Source of the DNA: [Mycoplasma] phocae
GTDB taxonomy: Bacteria > Bacillota_I > Bacilli_A > Mycoplasmatales > Metamycoplasmataceae
Direction of reading: 5' to 3'
Assembly: GCF_003332325.1 (NCBI RefSeq)
Contig: NZ_CP029295.1
Coordinates: 62,001-126,000 of the forward strand
Length of the DNA: 64,000 nucleotides
Part shown: positions 22,175 through 32,065 of the stretch, piece by piece
Numbering within the stretch: position 1 is the first letter of the stretch
Layout: every line of letters begins with the position of its first letter
Made by a program: the position numbers and the translations under genes
Notes under the pieces: model-generated
The model's database searches: none
What the model was told of the DNA's origin: nothing
The model's input: only the letters and a program-made list of their open reading frames with translations

Positions 22175-23221
22175 ATGCCAATGAATTTAAAAGGGCGTAG
22201 TTTAGATACCGCCTTAAATTTCACAACAGATGAAATTAATTATCTATTAAACTTATCTCTAGACTTAAAGAGATCAAAAATGCAAGGATTACACGTAAAC
22301 AGTCGTCCTTTAGTTGGAAAAAATATTGTTATTTTATTCCAGAAAGACTCAACAAGAACACGTTGTTCATTTGAAGTAGCTGCTGCTGATTTAGGAGCAA
22401 GTTGTACATATATCGGACCATCTGGTTCAAACTTTGGAAAGAAAGAATCAGTTGAAGATACTGCAATGGTTTTAGGAGAAATCTATGACGGTATTGAATT
22501 TCGTGGTTTTAAACAAAGCGATGTTGACGCTTTAGTTAAATATTCAGGTGTTCCAGTATGAAACGGATTAACCGACGCTGAGCACCCAACTCAAATGTTA
22601 GCTGACTATATGACAGTTATGGAACACAAAGGAACAGACCTAAAAGGTAAAAAGATTGTTTTTGCCGGTGACATCAAAAATAACGTTGCTCGTTCATTAA
22701 TGATCGGTGCCGCATTTGTTGGTATGGACATTGTTTTATGTGGACCAAAATCTCAATGAGACATTGTTAAAAAAGCCCCAACTCACAAACCAGTTTATGA
22801 TGCAGTTCAAAAATTATTTGAACGTAATGGTGGTTCAGTTTCATTTTCAGATAATAAATTAACAGCTGCTAAAAATGCTGACGTAATTTACACCGACGTT
22901 TGAGTATCATTAGGAGAAGATTTCTCATTATTTGAATCAAGAATCGCTGAATTAGGTGCTTTCCAAGTTGATATGCCTATGATTAAAGCTGCTAAAGAAG
23001 ATGTAATTTTCTTACACTGCTTACCAGCATTCCACGATGACCACACATTATTCTCAGCAGAAATCAAAGAAAAATTTGGTGAAAAATTCCCAGTTGTTTC
23101 AACCGGTGCAATGGAAGTAACTGATGAAGTGTTTAATTCAAAATACAACAAATCAATTCAACAAGCTGGAAACCGTATGCATACAATTAAAGCTGTTATT
23201 CTAGCTACAATGGGATACTAA
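22175..23221 (+). CDS. arcB: Ornithine carbamoyltransferase, catabolic
   Basis: A 348-residue enzyme, second step of the arginine deiminase pathway: citrulline plus phosphate gives ornithine and carbamoyl phosphate. The carbamoyl-phosphate loop is [10 protein letters not shown] near residues 59-68, followed by HPTQ and HCLPAFHDD, all diagnostic for OTC. ATG 22175 is chosen because AAGGAGAG lies just upstream, whereas an earlier ATG at 22133 has none. TGA codons at 22559, 22757 and 22901 are Trp. Codon use is less AT-biased than in neighbours, as usual for a highly expressed gene. Carbamate kinase begins two bases after the stop. Confidence 0.95.
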
Positions 23222-23223
23222 TT

Positions 23224-24159
23224 ATGAGTAGAATTGTTATTGCTTTAGGCGGTAATGCCTTAGGAAATAATCCACAAGAACAAAAAGAACTTGTTAAAGT
23301 TCCTGCTAAAAAAATTGCTGAATTAGTTAAAGCAGGACATGAAGTTATCGTAGGTCATGGTAACGGTCCACAAGTAGGAATGATTTTTAACGGTTTTGTT
23401 AGTGCTCACTCAGTGAATGCTAAATCACCATTAGTTCCTTTACCAGAAGCTGGAGCAATGAGTCAAGGATATATCGGATATCATATGGTATCAGCAATCT
23501 CTAATGCTTTTGTTGATGAAGGTTTAACTGAAAATGAAGTTTTATACATTTTAACTCAAACTTTAGTTGATCCTAAAGATCCAGCTTTCAAAAATCCAAC
23601 CAAACCAATTGGTCCATTCTTCAGTTCAAAAGAAGAAGCAGAAGCTGCAAATCCAAATAGTGTTATTGTTGAAGATGCTGGTCGTGGATACCGTAAAGTA
23701 GTTGCTTCACCTAAACCAATTAACTTTGTTGGAATTAATCAAATTAAAAAAGCGATTGAATCAGGCGCAACAGTTATCGTTGGTGGTGGAGGGGGAATCC
23801 CAACCGTTAAAGGTACTGATGGTTATATTGATGGTGTTGATGGAGTTATTGATAAAGACTTTGCTTTAGCAAAAATGGCTGCTTTAGCAAAAGCTGATTA
23901 CTTTATCGTTCTAACAGCCGTTGACTATGTTAAAGTTAACTATGGTAAACCAGATCAAAAAGATCTAAAAGCTGTTAATAAAGCTGAATTAGAAAAATAC
24001 ATTTCAGAAAATCAATTTGCTCCAGGAAGTATGCTTCCAAAAGTACAAGCTGCAATTAAATTCGTTGAAGAAGGCGGAAAAGCAGCTTTCATCGGTGATT
24101 TAAAAGACTTAGAAAATATCATTGCTGAAAAAATTGGAACAAAAGTTACATTAAATTAA
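23224..24159 (+). CDS. arcC: Carbamate kinase
   Basis: A 311-residue cytosolic kinase that transfers phosphate from carbamoyl phosphate to ADP, giving ATP, ammonia and CO2; this is the energy-yielding step of arginine breakdown. Motifs include the N-terminal ALGGNALG, HGNGPQVG, the glycine-rich GGGGGIPT and DKDFALAKMA. Full length for the family. It is cotranscribed with arcB (two-base gap, no separate promoter). The pathway's first enzyme, arcA, lies at 32581-33813 in its own unit. No arginine/ornithine antiporter gene is present in this window. Confidence 0.95.
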   Translation: MSRIVIALGGNALGNNPQEQKELVKVPAKKIAELVKAGHEVIVGHGNGPQVGMIFNGFVSAHSVNAKSPLVPLPEAGAMSQGYIGYHMVSAISNAFVDEGLTENEVLYILTQTLVDPKDPAFKNPTKPIGPFFSSKEEAEAANPNSVIVEDAGRGYRKVVASPKPINFVGINQIKKAIESGATVIVGGGGGIPTVKGTDGYIDGVDGVIDKDFALAKMAALAKADYFIVLTAVDYVKVNYGKPDQKDLKAVNKAELEKYISENQFAPGSMLPKVQAAIKFVEEGGKAAFIGDLKDLENIIAEKIGTKVTLN

Positions 24160-24169
24160 TCAATAATAA

Positions 24170-24205
24170 AAAAAGTCCAGAATTAAGTTTCTGGATTTTA
24201 TTTTT
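24170..24205. terminator. Terminator between arcC and rlmB (works both ways)
   Basis: TCCAGAA (24176-24182) and TTCTGGA (24189-24195) form a hairpin flanked by A-run on the left and T-run on the right, so it can end transcripts from both convergent genes. Confidence 0.75.
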
Positions 24206-24884
24206 TTGTTATCTCATATAATAAAATGCTAGTAGCGGCAGCCACATTAAGTGATTGAACAGAGTCTTCACTTTGTTGAATATAGACAAGTTCATCGGTA
24301 TGTTTAATTAGTGTATTTGATACTCCTGTTTCTTCATTGCCAACAATTAAGCAAGTTGGTTTAGCAAAGTTAATTTTATGAAGTGCTTTTGCTTTATCGT
24401 TTAGCACCGAAGCATAAACTCAAAAATTATTTTTTTTAAGTGTTTGAATTGCTTCGAATAATGAGGCCACCTTAATAACTTTAAGGTCTTTAAATCCACC
24501 TGATGAAATTTTTAAAACAGTTGCAGTTACTTCACAAGCTCGATTTTTAGGAATGATAAGATGTTTTATTCCAAAAACACTAGCTGATCGCATAATGGCT
24601 CCAAAATTTTGCGGGTCTTGGATATGATCTAACATTAGCACAATTTCTGGCTTATCTTTTAGTACAGTTCCCAGATCATAGTATTGATAGTCATTAATTT
24701 CAGCAATATAACCTTGATGATTACCCTTTACCATTTTATTCATTTCGACCATATCTAAATAAATAATATTTTTAAATTTTATTTCTCGATTTACTAGGCC
24801 TTTTTGGAGATAAAGTTTTTTAATAGGAAAATGGTTTTTTAAAGCTTCAAGCACAGAATTTTTACCAAAAATAAAATTTTTCAC
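24198..24884 (-). CDS. rlmB: TrmH/SpoU-family 23S rRNA 2'-O-ribose methyltransferase
   Basis: A 228-residue RNA methyltransferase, probably modifying a ribose in 23S rRNA with S-adenosylmethionine. SpoU motifs are clear: LDHIQDPQNFGAIMRSA (motif I), IVGNEETGVS (motif II) and IQQSEDSVQSLNVAAATSI (motif III). The start is GTG at 24884-24882; its first base is the last base of the cysS stop codon, so the genes are coupled. The usual GxHaV N-terminal substrate domain is present (FGKNSVLEAL). A TGA at 24410-24408 is Trp. The order cysS-rlmB is common in Firmicutes, supporting the name. Confidence 0.88.
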
Positions 24885-26089
24885 TAGATAATCCTTTTCT
24901 TCTTTAGCTCATCTCTCATTGAATCAGCTTCTTGATAGTGCTTGTTTTGAACAGCATCTTTTCAACTATTGTATAGTTTTTTATCTTCATGACTAAGCTT
25001 ATTAAGCGGAAAAATAAAACCTAAAAGTTCAGCAATTTTAATAAAATTACCATAACTATTTTGACTTTTGGCTAATTTAATTCATTCACTATATCCATTT
25101 GCAAAATCAAGATTAGCAAATAACTTAATGATTTTATTAATTATTTCACTGTCATAATTTAAGTTGATTTCTTCTAGTTGAATCTTATTAGCAATTAATC
25201 TAAATTTATTGATTTGTATTTGATTGTTATTAAGTAGTTCATCAGTAATATTGATTGGCTTACTATAGTTTGTTGTTAGAATTAAAATTCGATAAGTGTC
25301 AGCATCATATTTTTCTAAAAATGTGTGAGGATAAATAATATTACCTAATGATTTTGACATTTTTTGATTCTTATAATTAAGAGTTCCGAAATGCAATCAA
25401 TCCTTAGCGATGGGTTTGTTGTGTAGAGCGAAATGTTGAATATTTTCATTTTCATGATGTGGAAAAATTAAATCAATTCCGCCGCCATGAATATCAATTG
25501 TTTCACCATTAAAGAAACTATCAATAAAACAACTACATTCCGTATGTCACCCTGGACGTCCCTCACCAAATGGACTATTGTATTTAACTCCTTGATTAGT
25601 CTCTTTTCATAAAGCAAAATCTAAAATATTTTTTTTACCATAGTCATTACCTTCACTCGCAATTAAATTGGCAATTTTTTGATTACTAATGCTACCATAT
25701 TCATTTTTAAATTTCATTACATCAAAAAAAACATTTTTATTAACTTGATAAGCCGCATTAACATCGATTAATCTTTGAATATAGCGATACATTTGATCAA
25801 GCGAATCGGTTACTCTAATTCATTTATCAGGTGATTCTAAATTAAATTTTTGATACTGTTGTCGATAATAATTTTCATAGAATTGTGAGATTTCGAGCTC
25901 ACTTTTTTTCTCTTCAATTGCTTTTTGGATAATTTTGTCATCAATGTCAGTAATATTTTGAAGAAAAAAGATTTCTTCTCCTAAATATCTTTGGGTTCTA
26001 ATCATGATATCAAAAGTCATTGCCGGTCTTAAATTTCCGATGTGTGGGTAATTATAAACGGTGGGACCACATAAATATATTCTTTTCAT
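24884..26089 (-). CDS. cysS: Cysteinyl-tRNA synthetase
   Basis: A 401-residue class I aminoacyl-tRNA synthetase charging tRNA-Cys. It starts directly with [19 protein letters not shown], giving the zinc Cys and HIGH-type motif, and has [25 protein letters not shown] and KMSKSLGN. It is shorter than typical bacterial CysRS (about 460), lacking the usual N-terminal lead-in and part of the C-terminal domain, as in other mycoplasmas. TGA codons are Trp, for example in GRPGW. Its -10 TATAAT (26104-26099) leaves only about three bases of leader, so the mRNA is probably leaderless. It is divergent from argS across 47 bases. Confidence 0.93.
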
Positions 26090-26136
26090 AGTATGAATAT
26101 TATATTAAAAATAGCAAATATATTATAATTTTAAGT
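26090..26136. promoter_or_regulatory. Compact divergent promoter region cysS/argS
   Basis: A 47-base spacer carries two outward -10 boxes: TATAAT on the minus strand (26104-26099) for cysS and on the plus strand (26124-26129) for argS. Both predict starts at or within three bases of the ATG, and neither gene has a ribosome-binding site. Confidence 0.55.
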
Positions 26137-27762
26137 ATGAACATGACAAAAGATATTATTATAGCTTCAATTGAAGAAGCTCTAAAAAAAATGAACATTA
26201 AAAAGCCAATAATTTTGACAGAATCCAAAAGTTATGGAGACTACTCAACAAATATTGCTTTAACTTTACAGAGGGAGATTGGCAAAAAAGCAATTGATAT
26301 TGCAAACGAAATTAATCAAAATATTGATTTAAAAAATTATCCAGAAATTAAGGAAATCAAGGTTTCAGAGCCTGGTTTTATCAATTTCTGAGTATCAAAT
26401 TCTGTCTTTGGAGACACAGTTAATCAAATTAATAAATTGGGAAATGACTACGGTAGTATTAAAGATAAAAATCGTGGTCCAATTAATGTCGAATTTGTAT
26501 CAGCAAACCCAACTGGATATTTACACATCGGACATGCTAGAAATGCCGCAATTGGTGCTACATTATGTAACATTTTAGAAAAAGGTGGTTATAAGGTTAC
26601 TCGTGAATATTTAGTTAATGACTACGGAAATCAAATGAACAGATTGGCAATTTCGGTTTTCTCAAGATATCAACAAATTTTTGATAAAGATTACCAAATG
26701 CCTGAAGATGCTTACCGTGGCGGAGATATTATTCAATTTGCAGAAGAATTTCATAGGCAAAATCAAGACAAATATAAAGGTGTTGAATACACAGAAGAAA
26801 TGGAGGCATTATTCAAAGAATTTGGTAGAAAATTTGCCTTGAAAAACATTGAAAGTGATTTAAAACGTTTTGGCGTATGATTTGATTTATACACCTCTGA
26901 AGCTGAACAGTATAAAAAGAATTTAGTTTGACCTACTATTAAGAGGTTAAAAACTACTTATGTAAAAGATGGAGCCACATGACTTGCAACCACTAAAGGT
27001 GGCAAGGACGATAAAGACCGTGTTATTATTAAAAGTAATGGCGATTCAACTTATTTATGTGCTGATATTGCCTACCACGAACAAAAGTTTTTACAATTAA
27101 ATGATAAAGAAAAAGGAATTATCATCGACGTATGAGGAGCAGATCACTCAGGTTACGTTGAAAGGGTTAAATTTTCATTTGAGGACTTAGGTTGAAGAAG
27201 AGACCAATTAGAAATTATTTTATTCCAATTACTAAGAGTTGTGAAAAATGGTAAAGAGATAAAAATGTCTAAACGTTTAGGAACTTCACTAACATTAAAA
27301 GAATTACTTGATTTAGTAGGTAAAGATGCAATTCGTTTCTTCTTAATTGAAAGATCATATAATTCAAAAATTGATTTTGATATTGCAAAAGTTAACAAAC
27401 CAGATGAAACAAACCCAATGTATATTATTAAATATGCCCATGCTCGTTGTGTTCAATTACTAGAAAAATCGGCAAATAAAAATCCAATTGCCAAAACATT
27501 AGATAATGAATATGCTCAAAAATTAGTTAATGAATTAAAAGAATACCCTGACTTAATTGCTACTATGGCAAAAAATTACAAAGTTAATTTACTTCCACCA
27601 TTTTTAGTAAAATTAGCTGGAGCATTTAACTCATTTTATTCAAATACTAAAGTTCTAGGATCAGAAAATGAAGAGTCATACTTGGCATTAGTTAAGGCAA
27701 CTAAAATTGTTTTAGCAAATGGTATGCAATTAATGGATCTAGATATTCCAGATAGAATGTAA
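26137..27762 (+). CDS. argS: Arginyl-tRNA synthetase
   Basis: A 541-residue class I synthetase charging tRNA-Arg. The N-terminal Add-1 domain covers residues about 1-85. The catalytic core has [19 protein letters not shown] (HIGH) and later [12 protein letters not shown], and the C-terminal helical anticodon domain ends LDLDIPDRM. The length is normal. ATG 26137 is taken as start, with ATG 26143 as an alternative; TATAAT ends seven bases before 26137, so the transcript is predicted leaderless. In an organism that burns arginine for energy this enzyme competes with arginine deiminase for the same substrate. TGA codons at 26389, 26878 and others are Trp. Confidence 0.95.
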
Positions 27763-27840
27763 AATCAATACAAAAAAGTAAAAATTATTAGCTTTTTTAA
27801 CTAAGTTAATAATTTTTTTAATAACCCGTTATTTTTTTGT

Positions 27841-27980
27841 TATAATAAAGTTGCTATTTAATTGATTAAATAGCATTAATTTTTTAAAATACATAATATT
27901 TTATAAATTAAACTTTTCTTTCTTACAATACAAACAGGAAAATAAAAAAGGCAGGATAAAACACCTGCTTTTCATTTTTT
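27841..27980 (+). ncRNA. Candidate small RNA, copy A of a two-copy family
   Basis: An extended -10 (TGTTATAAT, TATAAT at 27841-27846) is followed after six bases by a perfect 22-base inverted repeat starting GCTATTTAAT at 27853. A spacer then holds ACAAACAGGAAAA (27930-27942), and the unit ends in the terminator hairpin GCAGG/CCTGC (27951-27968) plus T-rich tail. No ATG occurs on this strand in the unit. The same order of elements with the same spacing occurs at 59254-59085 on the other strand, the main reason to call it a gene. Expected RNA is about 125 nt. Function unknown. Confidence 0.6.
27945..27980. terminator. Bidirectional terminator shared by small RNA A and the convergent lipoprotein gene
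   Basis: GCAGG and CCTGC form the core, with A-runs on the left and T-runs on the right, so it can stop the + strand small RNA and the minus-strand gene ending at 28012. Confidence 0.7.
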
Positions 27981-28011
27981 ATTCTTCAAAATTTTTATTT
28001 ATTTATTGTCA

Positions 28012-28857
28012 TTATAGAGATTCAATCATCGCTTTAAGTTTAGTTATTTGCTCTGTGCTTAATGACTTCTTTTTAGAAATTACATCTTTGAAAATTGTTA
28101 CTATAGCTTCAGCCTGAGTTTTTTTGGCTCCATCATTTTCCTTTAATTGAGTGTATTCTTCTAGTAAATCATTAATGTAAAATAATGACCAGTAATCGTA
28201 TTTTGATTTACTTAATAAAGTTCAATAAACTTTAGCTATTTCAAGATGATTAGCCGGTAGTGGTTGATTTTCTTTAATACTTCTAAATGAAGAATTTATA
28301 TCAATTAATAAGTATAAATATTTCTCGTATTTTTTAGCATTTAGTAATGCTAGTGAATCAAGATAATCTTTAGGGAAATTTTTAGAGCCTTGGTCTTTTG
28401 CGATATATTTTGTGTAATCGTTAATGAATAAAATTCCGTTTTCAATTTCCTCTTTATTTTTTGTAGATGATGCTAAAAATTTTTCAAGAATTTGCTTTGT
28501 CTCATCCGCATAAGCAAATTTTGATTTATCTGTTAGTTTGTTAAATTCAACTCTACTTAAGTAATATAGCGATAAATATATGGCTCTTTCATCATAATTT
28601 GATATATCTATTGGAGTTTTATCCTTTTGATTAGATCCACCATTCATACCTCCCTGATTTTTGCCCTCGTTTTGATCTTTACCTTGGTTTTGACCATTGC
28701 CGTTCATGTCATCTTTTTTCATCATGTTGCCGCCTTGGTTTTGACCATTACCTCCTTTATCAGTGGTTGTACAAGCAGCCGCTAGTGGCAGTGGTATTAC
28801 ACTTAGTGCTCCAATAGCAAATAGAATGATTTTTTTATTTGGTTTTAAACTTTTCAT
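28012..28857 (-). CDS. Surface lipoprotein with Gly/Asn/Gln-rich repeat region
   Basis: A 281-residue lipoprotein (lipobox PLAAAC, Cys29). After the anchor, residues about 33-80 are low complexity with recurring units NGQNQGGN, NGQNQGKD and GKNQGGMNGG, then a helical domain of about 200 residues with no motif I recognise. The start at 28857 follows AAGGAGAG; an ATG six codons earlier overlaps that site. The TGA at 28224-28222 is Trp, so the gene runs on to TAA 28014-28012. Repeat-bearing lipoproteins of this kind often vary in size between mycoplasma strains; variation here is inference. It is divergent from another surface lipoprotein gene. Confidence 0.75.
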
Positions 28858-29298
28858 AATTTCTCTCCTTAACAAATATTTTAATTTATAAGCAATGAAA
28901 AAACAAAATTAAATATATTTTTGTATATAAAAAATCGCTAATTTTAATAATGTTTTAACAATAAAATTAATGTGAGCGTTTTGAATAAATTTAAATTGTT
29001 ACGTGTTTAATTAGTCTTTTTAAGATTTTTCCATCCAATTTGAATTTAAAAAACTAAAATAATTTCATTTCTATAATAATAAATTAATGATAATTAATTT
29101 ACATAAATATAGAAATTTTAGTTAATTTTTTTTGTTTTTTTCTATTTTAATTATAATTTAGATATGTCATCAAATAAAAGGCGTAAATAGTACTTTTATT
29201 TTTGAAATAAATCTATTATTTTAAAGAAAGTGTGACATGTAAAACATTATGTTTATAAATTAAAAAAATGAATTTTATATAACAAATAAGGAAAAAAT
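28858..29298. other. Divergent intergenic region between two lipoprotein genes
   Basis: On the plus strand TATAAT (29152-29157) is preceded by two T-runs (T8 at 29126-29133 and T7 at 29135-29141) in the -35/spacer zone. The predicted leader of about 135 bases holds AAATAAAAG/CTTTTATTT (29172-29201), a nine-base-pair hairpin. I see no coding frame. Confidence 0.4.
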
Positions 29299-30729
29299 AT
29301 GAAAAAATCTACAAAATTAATGATTTCTTTAGGATCAATTTCATCTGTTGTGGTTTTACCACTAGTTGCTGCAGCTTGTGGCAATTCAACTGATAGAGCA
29401 AACAGAAAAACTAATCAATCAATAGATTTTACTAAGTATGGAGTTGAATCTGCCACTCTTAAAAAAGAAAGAGTGTTAATTCACCCAGCTGCTAGAGACG
29501 CCAATAAATTGGATGATAATGGCGTGTTTACATTTAGTTTACATCTTGAACCAACAAGAGGAGTAACTGGAGAATGATTAGGTTTTGCTTCTGAAGTTAG
29601 ATCACTAAATGACAATACTTTAGTTGAACCAGAAACAGTTAAAGTTGCTACAACTCAAGCTGATACAACTGCGGATCCAGAAAAAGGCTTTCCATTAGTA
29701 TTTAAATGAGATGGTAATAATAAATTAACTGAAGGAAAATACTATACATTCGTGTTCTGGAAAAAAGACGGAACAGAAAAAATTGTTTTCAAACAAGAAT
29801 TTATTAACTCAAGTCAAGATACTTTTAGAGCAGAAAAAAGAAGAAAAACCAATCAAACATTAGACTTTACAAAATACGGTATTACTAAAGCCGCTACTGT
29901 TAAAGATAGAGTTTTAATTCACCCAGCTGCTAGAGATGCAAATAAATTAGACCAAGACGGAGTATTCAAATTTAGTCTACACCTTGCTCCAACAAAAGGA
30001 GTAACAGGAACATGAATAGGTGTTGCTTCTGAAGTTAAATCATTAGAAGATAATACTTTAGTTGAACCAGAAAGTGTTAAAGTTGCTGAAACTGAAGCTG
30101 ATACAGCTGCTGATTCAGAAACAGGATTCCCATTAATTTTTAAATGAGATAAAGAAAACAACAAATTAACTGAAGGTAAAGCATACACATTTGTATTTTG
30201 AAAAAAAGACGGAACAGAAAGAATTGTTTTCAAACAAGAATTTATAGATTCAAGCAGAGACACATTTTTAGCAGAAAAAGCTAGAAGAACTAATCAAACT
30301 ATTGATTTTACTAAATACGGTGTTGCTAAAGATTTTCCAGAAGGTAGAGTTTTAACAAGAACTTTAATTCACCCGGCGGATAGAAGATCAAATAAATTTA
30401 ATGCACAGGGAAATTTTAGATTTGCTCTACATTTAAAACCTGTGGAAGGAGCTACCGGAGAATGAATAGCACTTGCAACTGAAGTAAATTCATTATCAGA
30501 TAATACCTTAAAACTTGATTCTAATGGTAATCCAATTGTTAAAAAAGCGACAACTATTGCAAAACCAACTGAATCATTCCCATTAGAATTTATTTGAAGT
30601 GAAAATGGTCAAAAATTAGAGGCAGGGAAATTCTATACATTTATTTTTTGAAAAAAAGATGGTTCAGAAAAAATTGTATTTAAAGACGAATTTATTAAAA
30701 CTAGTCAAGATACATTTAAGGCAGAATAA
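29299..30729 (+). CDS. Surface lipoprotein with three tandem ~147-residue repeats
   Basis: A 476-residue lipoprotein (lipobox VAAAC, Cys27). Three consecutive repeats begin at nt 29404, 29842 and 30283, of 438, 441 and about 444 bases. Each starts with TNQ..DFTKYG, contains LIHPA.R..NKL, F.LHL.P..G.TGEW and ends YTF.FWKKDG.E.IVFK.EFI. The first two are closest; the third has diverged and has small insertions. The repeats look beta-rich, like tandem Ig-type or adhesin modules, but I see no named domain. The near-identical units make gain or loss by recombination likely. AAGGAAAA precedes ATG 29299. Single-gene unit. Confidence 0.8.
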
Positions 30730-30741
30730 AAATCAAATTTT

Positions 30742-30780
30742 TAAAAGTCAAACACTAGCTAATGTGTCTGACTTTTTTAA
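30742..30780 (+). terminator. Terminator of the triple-repeat lipoprotein gene
   Basis: AAAAGTCA (30743-30750) pairs with TGACTTTT (30769-30776), with inner ACAC/GTGT pairing and a T-run. Confidence 0.75.
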
Positions 30781-30798
30781 TTTAAAAAATAAAAAAAA

Positions 30799-30891
30799 TG
30801 GCGGGTAAGAGAGGATTTGAACCTCCGCGGGTGTTTTATCACCCCTACAGTCTTAGCAGGACCGCCTCTTCGACCACTTGAGTACTTACCC
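30799..30891 (-). tRNA. tRNA-Ser (GCT anticodon)
   Basis: On the minus strand a 93-base gene with encoded CCA: acceptor GGGTAAG/CTTACCC, anticodon stem CGGTC/GACTG around loop CTGCTAA (anticodon GCT), a long variable arm (AGGGGTG...CACCC region) as expected for serine, and T-loop GGTTCAAATCC. It decodes AGU/AGC. Confidence 0.95.
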
Positions 30892-31063
30892 ATTTTGCCA
30901 TTAAGCAAAAAAATTATATAATAAAAATTAATATTTTGGTAAATATGATTGTTATTTAAAAAAAATAATCAAACTAAAAAAGTTTTATTAATTTTTTTAT
31001 AAATATTATCACCTTAAACTAAGAGTATATTTTTAATAATTGGAAATTTATTAATTAAAATAA

Positions 31064-31093
31064 AAACATACTATTTTTTAAAAAAGTATGTTT
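31064..31093 (-). terminator. Terminator of the nuclease lipoprotein gene
   Basis: Directly after the minus-strand stop at 31104, AAACATAC and GTATGTTT form an inverted repeat (31064-31071 and 31086-31093) with A/T tracts. Confidence 0.6.
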
Positions 31094-31103
31094 GATTATT
31101 TAA

Positions 31104-32009
31104 TTATTTATTTGGATAAATCTCAGCAATGTCTACACTTTTTGCATAAATTCCAAGGTGATTATCAATTGCGTGTTTTTGAGCATTTTCTAAACTTTTG
31201 AAATATTCAACATTATCAGTGTAGAAAGAACTGCTCTTACTTAATGAAATATATTTCATTTTAGCATATCCATAATATACCAATTGCTCATTAAGGCAAT
31301 AAATTTTACCATCGCTATCTTGATAGTAAACTATTCCAACGGTTCGACCATATCGATCAAGATATTTTTTGTCATTTTCTAGATGTTTATTGGCACTATT
31401 TTTAGTTCTTTGGGGGACAATGTAAATTTTTTTAGCTTCTTCTAAGATACGTTTTGTATAATGTTCCGCTATTTTTCCATATTTGTACTGAATTCCGGTT
31501 GTGTCATAGAATTTGCCATTTTTATGTGAATGTGTTTCAGGAGTATCAACTCCAGCAAAGCGAAGCACTATTTTAGAATCTGGCAAATCTTTTTTATTTT
31601 CAGAAAAGGCTTCTAAAGTATCACCATCTCTTACGCGGATATTTCAGCTTTTTATTTCTCTAGCTTTATTAATTTTAAATTCTCCTTCGATTATTTCGAA
31701 TTTAAAATCACTCGCATTTAAATTGTTATTTTCGTATTTCTCTAATGTTTGTCTAATTTCATCAATTTTTTCTTGAATTGATTTGTCATTAAGATTTTGG
31801 CTTTTAATTTGAGATTCAAGAATATTAATATCGTTTTGAATATTTTCATAATTTGGAATATAAGATTTTTGTTTGGCTATTTTTTGCTTAAGTTCTGAAA
31901 TTTGATCTTGGTATGCAGATTTTTGCTCAAAGGTACATGAAATAGCGGCTATTGGGATAAAGATAGAACTTAAAGCAAGTGCCGGGATTATTATTTTTTT
32001 ATTTCTCAT
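31104..32009 (-). CDS. Thermonuclease-like (SNase) lipoprotein
   Basis: A 301-residue surface nuclease (lipobox AAISC, Cys25) that should cut extracellular DNA or RNA so that fragments can be imported; it may also degrade neutrophil DNA traps, which is inference. Residues about 30-95 form a coiled-coil-like spacer. The SNase domain follows: RVRDGDTLEA, then RFAGVDTPE with Arg150, Asp155 and Glu158, and DRYGRTVG with Arg222, matching the catalytic Arg/Asp/Glu/Arg of staphylococcal nuclease. The TGA-coded Trp sits at residue 122. No ribosome-binding site is evident before ATG 32009. A second SNase-type lipoprotein is at 40840. Confidence 0.88.
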
Positions 32010-32038
32010 AATAATAATTTTATTCTTTTAAAATAAAA

Positions 32039-32065
32039 AAAAGTTAGCATTGATACTACTAACCT
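32039..32065 (-). terminator. Terminator of rpoE
   Basis: On the minus strand GTTAG and CTAAC flank a short loop and are followed by nine T. The hairpin overlaps the stop codon of the small gene upstream. Confidence 0.65.

Noticed and set aside
27763..27840. A terminator for argS in the AT-rich stretch after its stop
   Set aside because: Only weak A/T pairings with no G-C core were found, so no call is made.
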